From positions 1 through 33,081 of the IMG/VR virus record IMGVR_UViG_3300009528_000027: a stretch of 33,081 nucleotides of DNA; one strand, given 5' to 3'. The notes beneath the pieces were generated by a model. That model was not told where the DNA came from and ran no database searches. It worked only from the letters and a program-made list of their open reading frames with translations. The stretch is from a virus. Position 1 is the stretch's first letter, and every line of letters begins with the position of its first letter. This document shows, in pieces, positions 1 through 7,831 of the stretch. The translations under genes and the position numbers were made by a program.

Positions 1-1758
1 AATAGATTATTCTTTATATTCTGGGAAGCTTGCAAAGCAGACATTAGATGCTATGGAATGTGTTACCTTAAAAACCGTAGATCTGGATTCTCTTTTATGG
101 CTTCAGGAGAAGTTGTAAATTTAGCTACTATATCAAGTGATTCTAGGTATGGAATATTATCTAAAACTGGACCTGATGCTAAAACGATGTTTACTGATAA
201 GGTTGTTCCTATATCAGTTAATTATCCTTTCTTTTTTAAACCGATTCAAGATGGTATGGATCGACCTAAAACAGAATTAGCATACAGAGTACCAGCTTCT
301 AAATTTACTAGAAGAAAGATTATAACAGGTGAAATAGCAGAAGAATTACAAGGATTAGATACAACAATTGATTGGAAAAATACGGGAGATAATAGTTATG
401 ATGGTGAAAAATTAAAACTATTAGTACATGATGAATCAGGAAAATGGGAAAGACCAAACAATATTTTAAATAACTGGAGAGTTACCAAAACATGTTTACG
501 ATTAGGAAGTAGAATTATTGGTAAATGCATGATGGGGAGTACTTCTAATGCTTTAGATAAAGGGGGTAATAATTTTAAGAAATTATATGAAAGTTCAGAT
601 GTTACAAAGCGAAACGCCAACGGACAGACTCGCTCAGGATTATATAGTTTGTTCATACCTATGGAATGGAACTACGAAGGATACATTAATGCTAATGGCA
701 TACCTGTATTCGAAACACCCAAAAGTCCCGAAGAAGATCCCCACGGTCAAAAAATTAGAATTGGAGTATTAGATTATTGGAAAAACGAAGTAGATGGTTT
801 AAGTGAAGATCAAGATGCTTTAAATGAATTTTATAGACAATTCCCTCGTACAACTAAACATGCGTTTAGAGATGAGTCTAAAAATTCTTTGTTTAATTTG
901 ACTAAAATATATCAACAAATTGATTGGAATGCTGATATAAAACACAGTCATGTTATAACACAAGGTTCTTTTCAATGGATTGGAGGAATAAAAGATACAG
1001 AAGTAGTATTTATGCCAAATAAAAATGGTAGATTTTTTGTTTCTTGGGTTCCACCAAAAAGATTACAAAACAATATTATAATAAAATTAGGTAAAAAATA
1101 TCCAGCTAATGGAACCTTAGGAGCTTTTGGTTGTGATAGTTATGATATATCTGGAACAGTAGATGGGAGAGGATCCAATGGTTCTTTACATGGTTTAACT
1201 AAATTTAGTATGGAAGATATTCCTCCTAATCATTTCTTTTTAGAATATATAGCTAGACCCCAAACAGCAGAATTATTTTTTGAAGATGTACTTATGGCTT
1301 GTATATTTTATGGAATGCCAATATTAGCAGAAAATAATAAACCAAGACTTTTATATCACTTTAAAAGAAGAGGGTATAGAGGTTTTGCTATGAATAGACC
1401 TGATAAAATTTATAATAAATTATCTGTAACAGAAAGAGAAATAGGTGGTATACCAAATTCAAGTGAAGATATTAAACAAGCTCATGCTGCAGCAATAGAA
1501 AGTTATATTGAAGATTATATCGGATTAAAAGAAAATAATACCTATGGAGATATGTATCATCAACGAACTCTTGATGATTGGGCGAAATTTAATATTAATA
1601 ATAGAACTACACATGATGCCTCTATTAGTTCAGGATTAGCTATTATGGCTTGTAATAAAAACAAGTATCGTCCTGTACCTAAATTACTTATAGAACAAAT
1701 GGATTTAGGAATAAAAAAATTCGATAATAGTGGAACAGTATCAAAAATTATACAATAA
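1..1758 (+). CDS. terL: Terminase large subunit, 5'-truncated by window edge
   Basis: This is the ATP-driven DNA packaging motor with its headful or cutting nuclease. The reading frame is open from base 1, so the true start lies upstream; an ATG at 58 exists but is inside the ATPase core. Counting from base 1, a deviant Walker A (KNRRSGFS, residues 24-31) is followed by a Walker B ending LLVHDE (D144, E145), then the coupling motif GSTSNA (179-184). The C-terminal half looks like the RNase H-like nuclease: FGCDSYD (acidic D379, D382) and THDASISSGLA (D539). Segments such as GYRGFAMNRPDK and EDIKQAHAAA recall crAss-like terminases. About 100 N-terminal residues are probably missing. The stop TAA abuts the portal ATG, which suggests translational coupling. 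The function is secure; clade assignment is inference. Confidence 0.93.
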   Translation, partial: NRLFFIFWEACKADIRCYGMCYLKNRRSGFSFMASGEVVNLATISSDSRYGILSKTGPDAKTMFTDKVVPISVNYPFFFKPIQDGMDRPKTELAYRVPASKFTRRKIITGEIAEELQGLDTTIDWKNTGDNSYDGEKLKLLVHDESGKWERPNNILNNWRVTKTCLRLGSRIIGKCMMGSTSNALDKGGNNFKKLYESSDVTKRNANGQTRSGLYSLFIPMEWNYEGYINANGIPVFETPKSPEEDPHGQKIRIGVLDYWKNEVDGLSEDQDALNEFYRQFPRTTKHAFRDESKNSLFNLTKIYQQIDWNADIKHSHVITQGSFQWIGGIKDTEVVFMPNKNGRFFVSWVPPKRLQNNIIIKLGKKYPANGTLGAFGCDSYDISGTVDGRGSNGSLHGLTKFSMEDIPPNHFFLEYIARPQTAELFFEDVLMACIFYGMPILAENNKPRLLYHFKRRGYRGFAMNRPDKIYNKLSVTEREIGGIPNSSEDIKQAHAAAIESYIEDYIGLKENNTYGDMYHQRTLDDWAKFNINNRTTHDASISSGLAIMACNKNKYRPVPKLLIEQMDLGIKKFDNSGTVSKIIQ

Positions 1759-4146
1759 ATGAAAGTAAATTATAATACTAATAGCATTTTTCCTAGCCAA
1801 GTAGTTAGTGATGAAGAGAAAGATAGCTGGGAATATGGTGCAGAAGTAGCTCGTGCTATAGAACAGGAATGGTTTTCTCAAGGTCGAACTAATGGAAATA
1901 GATACTTAACTACATGGAATAATTATAATTACTTAAGATTATATGCTCGTGGAGAACAATCAGTACAAAAATATAAAGATGAATTATCTATTAATGGAGA
2001 TTTATCTTATCTTAATCTGGATTGGAAACCTGTACCTATTATATCTAAATTTGTTGATATTTTAGTAAATGGAATTTCTAATAAAGATTATGATATATCT
2101 GCTTTTGCTCAAGATCCTCAATCTTTAAATAAAAGAACTGATTATGCTCAATCTATTGCTACTGATATGTTTGCAAGAGATATAATTGATCAAGCTAAAG
2201 CAAAATTAGGAATAAATTTAGAACAAACTAGTATTCCAGAAGATAATTTACCTCAAACTGCAGAAGAACTAGAATTACATATGCAGTTAAGTTATAAGCA
2301 AAATATAGAAATTGCAGAAGAAGAAGCAATAAACCAAGTATTAGATTATAATAAATGGGATTTAATTAAAAGAAGAGTTAATTATGATCTTGTTACGTGT
2401 GGAATTGGTGCTTGTAAAACAAACTTTAATATTTCTAATGGAATTAAAGTAGAGTATGTAGATCCAGCTCATATGGTATATTCTTATACAGAAGATCCAA
2501 ATTTTGAAGATATATATTATATAGGAGAAGTAAAATCTCTTACTATTCCTGAATTAAAAAAACAATTTCCAGGTATTCCAGAACCAGAACTAGAAAAAAT
2601 TCAAGCAACTAAAGGTAATAGAAATTATATATATGGGTATGGAGATTATGATCAAAATACAGTACAAATATTATATTTTGAATATAAAACTTATAGAAAC
2701 CAAGTTTTTAAAATAAAGAAAACCGAGAATGGTTTAGAAAAAGCATTAGAAAAACCCGATACATTTAATCCTCCTAGTAGTGAACACTTCGAAAGAGTAA
2801 GTAGAAGTATTGAAGTCTTATATACAGGGGTAAAAGTTTTAGGGACAGATACAATGATTAATTGGGAGCTAGCTAAAAATATGTCTAGACCTTTTGCAGA
2901 TACTACTAAAGTAGAAATGAATTATGCTCTCTGTGCACCTAGAATGTATAAAGGAAGAATAGAATCAATTGTTAGTAGAATAACTGGTTTTGCTGATATG
3001 ATTCAAATAACCCATTTAAAATTACAACAAGTGTTATCTCGTATGGTTCCAGATGGTGTATTTTTAGATATGGACGGGTTAGCTGAGGTAGATTTAGGTA
3101 ATGGTACTAATTATAATCCTGCCGAAGCCTTAAACATGTATTTCCAAACTGGTTCTGTAGTTGGGAGATCTTTGACTCAAGATGGAGAATTAAATAGAGG
3201 AAAAATTCCTGTACAAGAATTAACTTCTTCAGCAGGACAAGCTAAAATACAAGCATTAATTCAAACATATAATTATTATTTACAAATGATAAGAGATGTT
3301 ACCGGATTAAATGAAGCTAGAGATGGTTCTTTAGCAGATAAAGACACTTTAGTTGGTTTACAAAAAATAGCAGCTCAACAATCTAATATTGCTACTAAAC
3401 ATATAAATAATGCTAGTTTATATATTACATTAAGAGTTTGTGAAAATATTTCTAAGAAAATTGCTGATGTATTAGAGTATCCTTTAACAGCTAATGCGTT
3501 AAAAGAAAGTATTTCTTTGTTTAATGTAGAAACATTACAAGAAATTAATAATTTAAATTTATTTGATTTTGGTATTTTCTTAGAACTAGAACCAGATGAA
3601 GAGGAAAAACAACAATTAGAACAAAATATTCAAGTTGCTTTACAATCAGGAGGAATTGATTTAGAAGACGCAATAGATATTAGAGAAATTCGTAATCTTA
3701 AATTAGCTAATCAATTACTTAAACAAAAACGTAATAGAAAAGTTCAAAGAGAGCAACAACAACAACAACTTAATATTCAAGCTCAATCTCAAGCGAATGC
3801 TCAAGCTCAACAAGTAGCCGCCGAAGCTGAAGCTCAAAAACAACAAGTAATTACTCAAAGTAATTTAGAATTAGAACAAGGAAAATCTCAATTTGAAATT
3901 CAACGTATGCAAACAGAAGCTCAAATTAAAAGAGAACTAATGGCAGAAGAATTTAACTATCAAGTTCAATTAGAACAATTGAAAATGCAAAGTGAATCAC
4001 AGAAAGAAGGTCAAATTGAAGATAGAAAAGATAAAAGAGTAAAATTACAGGGTACACAACAAAGTCAAATGATAGATCAAAGAAAAAATAATTTATTACC
4101 TATCAATTTTGAAACAGAAAATACTACTTCTTCTTTAGGAATGTAG
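1759..4146 (+). CDS. Portal protein
   Basis: This 795-aa protein is the probable dodecameric portal at the unique capsid vertex, through which terminase packages DNA and to which the ring proteins dock. Support comes from its position directly between terminase and scaffold/MCP, its length (crAss-like portals are near 800 aa), and its pattern: an N-terminal region with NLDWKPVPIISKFVDILVNG (about residues 90-110), a mixed alpha/beta core, and a helical stem and crown. The last 120-150 residues (nt about 3720-4060) are extremely Gln/Glu/Lys-rich, including a QQQQQ run and many AQ/EAQ repeats, and read as a long coiled coil or barrel extension. It starts directly after the terminase stop and has no Shine-Dalgarno. 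It ends in TAG, showing that TAG is a genuine stop here. Identification rests on synteny and overall resemblance, not on a catalytic motif. Confidence 0.9.
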   Translation: MKVNYNTNSIFPSQVVSDEEKDSWEYGAEVARAIEQEWFSQGRTNGNRYLTTWNNYNYLRLYARGEQSVQKYKDELSINGDLSYLNLDWKPVPIISKFVDILVNGISNKDYDISAFAQDPQSLNKRTDYAQSIATDMFARDIIDQAKAKLGINLEQTSIPEDNLPQTAEELELHMQLSYKQNIEIAEEEAINQVLDYNKWDLIKRRVNYDLVTCGIGACKTNFNISNGIKVEYVDPAHMVYSYTEDPNFEDIYYIGEVKSLTIPELKKQFPGIPEPELEKIQATKGNRNYIYGYGDYDQNTVQILYFEYKTYRNQVFKIKKTENGLEKALEKPDTFNPPSSEHFERVSRSIEVLYTGVKVLGTDTMINWELAKNMSRPFADTTKVEMNYALCAPRMYKGRIESIVSRITGFADMIQITHLKLQQVLSRMVPDGVFLDMDGLAEVDLGNGTNYNPAEALNMYFQTGSVVGRSLTQDGELNRGKIPVQELTSSAGQAKIQALIQTYNYYLQMIRDVTGLNEARDGSLADKDTLVGLQKIAAQQSNIATKHINNASLYITLRVCENISKKIADVLEYPLTANALKESISLFNVETLQEINNLNLFDFGIFLELEPDEEEKQQLEQNIQVALQSGGIDLEDAIDIREIRNLKLANQLLKQKRNRKVQREQQQQQLNIQAQSQANAQAQQVAAEAEAQKQQVITQSNLELEQGKSQFEIQRMQTEAQIKRELMAEEFNYQVQLEQLKMQSESQKEGQIEDRKDKRVKLQGTQQSQMIDQRKNNLLPINFETENTTSSLGM

Positions 4147-4155
4147 TAATATTAA

Positions 4156-4176
4156 TAACTATTTAATTATATTTTA
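4156..4176 (+). promoter_or_regulatory. Duplicated AT-rich leader, copy 1 (before scaffold gene)
   Basis: The 18-base string taactatttaattatatt at 4156-4173 ends two bases before the scaffold ATG (4176). The same 18 bases recur at 6927-6944, before the gene at 6950, and both genes then begin ATGGCAAAAAA. There is no Shine-Dalgarno. Such A/T-rich leaders fit translation initiation in Bacteroidetes. A promoter or processing role is possible but unproven. Confidence 0.5.
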
Positions 4177-5408
4177 TGGCAAAAAATGCACAAAACGTCG
4201 CAGTAGACGTAAAACAAGAAGGTGACTTTAAAATAAAGTCTAAACCTAAAGGTAAAAAACCTAAACAATTAGTTGCAAGAGATAAAGAAGTAGCTAAAAT
4301 AGATTTTACCAAACCTGAAGCTCAAGGAGATGTAGTTCCAAATGTAGCTCAGGTAGATTTAACAAAAAATTCAACAGAAAATGCCGTTCCAACACCAGAG
4401 ACAAATGTGGGCGATGTTGTTGTCGAAAAGCAACAAGACGCGCCAGACAGCAAAGAAGTGGTTGAAACTATACGGCCGACCGAAGAAAAAGTAGAAAATC
4501 CAGTAACTGAAATACTAGAAAAAGAAGAACCTATTAAACCTACAGAAAATGTAGTAGTAGATGAGGTTTCTCCTCAAGCTCCACTACCAGAAAACGTGGA
4601 TAAATTAGTAAAATTCATGGATGAAACTGGAGGAACAGTTGAAGATTATGTTAAATTAAATAAAGATTATTCTAAACTAGAGGATGATACTTTATTAAAA
4701 GAATACTATTCTCAAACTAAACCTCATTTATCAAAAGAAGAAATTAATTTCTTAATTGATGATAAATATCAGGTGGATGAAGAGATAGATGAAGAAAAAG
4801 ATATACGTAGAAAAAATCTAGCTTATAAAGAAGCTATTGCAGAAGCTAAACAAGATTTAGAAAAACTTAAATCTAAGTATTATGCAGAAGTTAAAAATCG
4901 TCCTGGAGTTAATCCAGAACAAAAAAAGGCGGTAGATTTTTTTAATCGTTACAATAAACAGCAAGAAGTTGCTCAAGGTGCTCAAAAAGATTTTAAATAT
5001 AAAACTGATGAGTTATTTTCTACCGATTTCAAAGGTTTTGATTATAAAGTAGGAGAGAAACAATTTAGGTATAAAGTTCAAGATCCTAAAAGCACTGCTC
5101 AAAAACAGACTGATATTAATAATTTTATATCTAAATATTTAGATAAAAATGGTAATGTTCAGGATGCGGCTGGGTATCATAAAGCTCTTCATGCTGCGAT
5201 GAATGCTGATAAATTAGCGCAACACTTTTATGAACAAGGAAAAGCTGACGGTGTTAAAGACATTGTCAAACAATCCAAGAACCCAGCTACAGAAACACCG
5301 AGGCAAGTTGCAAGTGGGGAAGTTTATGTAGGAGGAATAAAAGTTAAATCAATAAGTGGTGCTGATTCATCAAAGTTGAAAATTAGAAAACGAAAATTTA
5401 ATAATTAA
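4176..5408 (+). CDS. Probable head scaffolding protein
   Basis: This 410-aa protein lies between portal and major capsid, the classic place for a scaffold that directs capsid assembly and is then lost or retained as internal protein. It has no cysteine or enzyme motif. The N-terminus (1-50) is Lys-rich. Residues about 50-145 are Pro/Glu/Val-rich and look disordered. The central part (about 145-260) is charged and helical, including a run rich in KYQVDEEIDEEKD-like acidic residues. The C-terminus is basic (KLKIRKRKFNN), as in scaffolds whose basic tail binds the capsid shell. Within the disordered part, nt about 4380-4490 is visibly more GC-rich and uses rarer codons (gcg, ccg, cgg) than its surroundings. 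The AT-rich leader in front is repeated before the gene at 6950. The assignment is by context and composition. A minor head or cargo protein is the alternative. Confidence 0.65.
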   Translation: MAKNAQNVAVDVKQEGDFKIKSKPKGKKPKQLVARDKEVAKIDFTKPEAQGDVVPNVAQVDLTKNSTENAVPTPETNVGDVVVEKQQDAPDSKEVVETIRPTEEKVENPVTEILEKEEPIKPTENVVVDEVSPQAPLPENVDKLVKFMDETGGTVEDYVKLNKDYSKLEDDTLLKEYYSQTKPHLSKEEINFLIDDKYQVDEEIDEEKDIRRKNLAYKEAIAEAKQDLEKLKSKYYAEVKNRPGVNPEQKKAVDFFNRYNKQQEVAQGAQKDFKYKTDELFSTDFKGFDYKVGEKQFRYKVQDPKSTAQKQTDINNFISKYLDKNGNVQDAAGYHKALHAAMNADKLAQHFYEQGKADGVKDIVKQSKNPATETPRQVASGEVYVGGIKVKSISGADSSKLKIRKRKFNN

Positions 5409-5419
5409 AATTTAGAAAA

Positions 5420-6877
5420 ATGGCTTTAACCCCACAATTTGGTACTATTGTACCAAGTCAAATACAGGAAATTTTAGCCTCTAACTATTTACAATGGACT
5501 AATGCGGCAGGTGCTAACTTTGCGGATTTCGCTCAGCAATACCTACCGGAGATCTATGAACAAGAAGTTGAACGTTATGGAAACAGAACGTTATCAGGCT
5601 TTTTGAGAATGGTTGGTGCAGAACTTCCTATGACAAGTGACCAAGTAATCTGGTCAGAACAAAATAGATTACATATTGCTTATGATGGCTGTGCGCTTTT
5701 AGGTGCTAATGTTGTCGATCTTAACCCAGGTGCTGTTGCAGGCGTGAATAACGTTATTTCTGTAGGAGCAACTGTTGTTGTTATGGACGACTTCGGTGCT
5801 GAAGTAAAATGCTGGGTAAGTGTATCAGACCCTGGGAACGCTGTTCCTGCAACTGCTAGACAGATTACTGCTCTACCTTATACAGCTGCGACTATCGCTG
5901 CTGCTGGTTTAGTTGGTGCTGTAAAAGTATTTGTATACGGTTCTGATTATGTGAAAGGTTCTACTACTCCTAACTACAACACAGCTACGGCTGCTACTGG
6001 TTATGTTAGTGTTGACCCTTCTTTCACGCAATTTCATAACAACCCTCTTATTATCAGAAATAAATACGTTGTAAACGGTTCTGATATGGCTCAGATTGGT
6101 TGGGTAGAAGTTGCTACTGAAGACGGAACAGGCGGATATCTATGGTATCTTAAAGCTGAGTCTGAAACAAGACTTAGATTTGAAGATTACCTAGAAATGT
6201 CTGTAGTTGAAGGTGAATTATCAGCTGCTGGTTCTGCCGTAGCTGGTTTAGGTACTGTAATAGGTACTGAAGGTCTATTTGCTGCTATTCAAAATGGCGG
6301 TAATATAATGGTAGGATTCAGTCCTGCAACAGGTATCACTGATTTTGATGACATCCTTAGAAACTTAGATACTCAGGGTGCTATTGAAGAAAACATGTTA
6401 TTCTTAAATAGAGCTACAGATTTAGCTTTTGATGATATGTTGGCTGGTGTATCTGCTGGTGCGGCTGGTGGTACTGCTTTCGGACTATTTGAAAACTCAG
6501 AAGAAATGGCTTTAAACTTAGGTTTTAGTGGTTTCAGAAGAGGTTCTTATGATTTCTATAAAACAAGCTGGAAATACCTTAATGACGCTTCTACAAGAGG
6601 TGGCATGACTGGTCCTGCTTCTATAGAAGGAGTATTAGTTCCTGCAGGTACAACTACTGTTTATGATCAAATTCTTGGTACTAACATTAGACGTCCTTTC
6701 TTACACGTAAGATATAGAGCGTCTCAAGGTGATGACAGAAGAATGAAATCTTGGTTAACAGGTTCTGCTGGTGGAGCTTTCACTAGTGATCTTGATGCAA
6801 TGGAAGTTAACTTCCTTTCAGAAAGATGTCTTGTTACTCAAGCAAGAAACAATTTTGTTTTATTCCAAGGAATATAA
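5420..6877 (+). CDS. Major capsid protein
   Basis: This 485-aa protein is the predicted HK97-fold subunit of the icosahedral shell. The N-terminal segment (SNYLQWTNAAGANFADFAQ, about 20-38) is followed by a helix and an E-loop-like region, then an Ala/Gly-rich insertion (about 110-200). The C-terminal third, with FSGFRRGSYDFYKTSWKYLN (about 373-392) and NIRRPFLHVRYRAS (422-435), strongly resembles capsid proteins of crAss-like and related Bacteroidetes phages. Its codon choice differs from the neighbours: aac, ttc, gac and ctt are common instead of the A/T-ending synonyms. That is expected for the most abundant virion protein. It starts 11 bases after the scaffold stop and is followed directly by a UUCG-loop terminator. 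Confidence is high from position, size and C-terminal motifs. Confidence 0.9.
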   Translation: MALTPQFGTIVPSQIQEILASNYLQWTNAAGANFADFAQQYLPEIYEQEVERYGNRTLSGFLRMVGAELPMTSDQVIWSEQNRLHIAYDGCALLGANVVDLNPGAVAGVNNVISVGATVVVMDDFGAEVKCWVSVSDPGNAVPATARQITALPYTAATIAAAGLVGAVKVFVYGSDYVKGSTTPNYNTATAATGYVSVDPSFTQFHNNPLIIRNKYVVNGSDMAQIGWVEVATEDGTGGYLWYLKAESETRLRFEDYLEMSVVEGELSAAGSAVAGLGTVIGTEGLFAAIQNGGNIMVGFSPATGITDFDDILRNLDTQGAIEENMLFLNRATDLAFDDMLAGVSAGAAGGTAFGLFENSEEMALNLGFSGFRRGSYDFYKTSWKYLNDASTRGGMTGPASIEGVLVPAGTTTVYDQILGTNIRRPFLHVRYRASQGDDRRMKSWLTGSAGGAFTSDLDAMEVNFLSERCLVTQARNNFVLFQGI

Positions 6878-6895
6878 CATTTGTTTAATAGGGTA

Positions 6896-6927
6896 GGGGT
6901 GCTTCGGCACCCTATACCTTTATTTTT
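6896..6927 (+). terminator. UUCG-loop intrinsic terminator after capsid gene
   Basis: Bases 6896-6902 (GGGGTGC) pair with 6907-6913 (GCACCCT) around a TTCG tetraloop, giving six Watson-Crick pairs plus one G-T. An interrupted T-rich run, tttattttt, follows at 6919-6927. UUCG loops closed by C-G are exceptionally stable. Placement just after the capsid gene fits partial termination, or 3'-end protection of a heavily expressed capsid mRNA. Confidence 0.75.
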
Positions 6928-6950
6928 AACTATTTAATTATATTATATTA
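6927..6950 (+). promoter_or_regulatory. Duplicated AT-rich leader, copy 2
   Basis: The 18 bases at 6927-6944 are identical to 4156-4173. They directly follow, and overlap by one T, the terminator tract, and lie five bases before the ATG at 6950. Because a hairpin separates this gene from the capsid gene, the leader may carry its own promoter or translation-enhancer function. No clear Bacteroidetes -33/-7 pair is visible. Confidence 0.5.
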
Positions 6951-7780
6951 TGGCAAAAAAAGAAAAACAAGAAGAGGTTGTAGTAGAAGAACCACAAGTG
7001 GTTGCTACACCTGTTAAAAAAGTACCAACTAAGAAAAAAGATAGTTGGGAAATAAAAGATAGACAATACTATTTAATCGGAGATAAAGAACCTTTAACAT
7101 TAACTATTCCTAGTAGGCATAGTAGAAGACATCCTTTATTATGGTTTGATCCAACAACTAGTACTCAACGAGAGATTCGTTATGCAACTAATATGAATTC
7201 ATGTTTTGTTGATGAACAAAAAGGTGAAGCTACATTAGGACATATAACTTTTAGAGATGGTGTATTAGCAATACCTAAAAAACAACAGGCATTGCAAAAA
7301 TTATTATCACTCTATCATCCAATGTTAGGTAGAAAGTATGATGAAAGAAAACCTGTGGAAGCAGCAATGAGTGATTTAGAGTATTTAGAAATAGAAATAG
7401 ACGCTTTAACTGCAGCACGAAATATGGATGTAGAACAAAGAGAAGCTATTTTAAGAGTAGAAATTGGTTCTAAAGTAAATTCTTTAAGTTCTTCTGAGGT
7501 TAGAAGAGATGTTATGAGATTAGCAAAAATGAATCCATCTTTGTTTTTAGCATTAGCATCTGATGAAAACGTTATGTTAAGAAACTTTGCAATTACAGCA
7601 ACAGAACAAAACATAATTAAAATATCTCAAGATAACAAGAGTGTTTTATGGGCAAGTAATGATAGGAAATTAATGACAATTCCTTTTGATGAAAATGCTT
7701 ATTCAGCTTTAGCTTCATGGTTTAAAACCGATGAAGGTATGGAAGTTTATAGGTCTATCGAAAAAAGACTAAATAAATAA
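6950..7780 (+). CDS. Conserved head-region protein of unknown function
   Basis: This 276-aa protein lies immediately downstream of the capsid gene, framed by two UNCG-loop hairpins. The first 30 residues are a charged Lys/Glu/Val tail. A compact beta-rich domain follows (about 32-115), with TLTIPSRHSRRHPLLWFD and an RDGVLAIPK strand. The C-terminal half (about 130-276) is helical, with MNPSLFLALASDENVMLRN. There are no catalytic signatures, signal peptide or membrane segment. I recall similar proteins beside the MCP in marine phage genomes, without a known role. Possible roles are head decoration, head-tail joining or an auxiliary capsid factor. Its isolation between hairpins suggests that its dosage is set separately from the capsid and ring genes. 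Confidence 0.8.
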   Translation: MAKKEKQEEVVVEEPQVVATPVKKVPTKKKDSWEIKDRQYYLIGDKEPLTLTIPSRHSRRHPLLWFDPTTSTQREIRYATNMNSCFVDEQKGEATLGHITFRDGVLAIPKKQQALQKLLSLYHPMLGRKYDERKPVEAAMSDLEYLEIEIDALTAARNMDVEQREAILRVEIGSKVNSLSSSEVRRDVMRLAKMNPSLFLALASDENVMLRNFAITATEQNIIKISQDNKSVLWASNDRKLMTIPFDENAYSALASWFKTDEGMEVYRSIEKRLNK

Positions 7781-7787
7781 TAATATC

Positions 7788-7809
7788 AGGGGCGGATACG
7801 TCCGCCTCT
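7788..7809 (+). terminator. UACG-loop hairpin (attenuator or weak terminator)
   Basis: AGGGGCGGA at 7788-7796 pairs with TCCGCCTCT at 7801-7809 (eight Watson-Crick pairs and one G-T) around a TACG loop. This is a second UNCG-type tetraloop within 900 bases. The bases after it are AT-rich but not a real U-tract, so an mRNA-stabilising or processing hairpin is as likely as a terminator. Confidence 0.6.
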
Positions 7810-7831
7810 ATATTAAATTAAGATCAATATA

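Noticed and set aside
2-118. Open frame in phase 2 at the window start, giving a plausible-looking protein end
   Set aside because: The phase-1 frame carries the deviant Walker A (KNRRSGFS) continuous with Walker B and the nuclease motifs, so phase 1 is the terminase. The phase-2 run is a short shadow.
6878-6950. Bacteroidetes promoter (TTTG ... TAnnTTTG) between the capsid gene and the next gene
   Set aside because: A TTTG occurs near 6881, but there is no correctly spaced -7 box. AT-rich DNA gives many partial matches, so only the repeated leader was reported.
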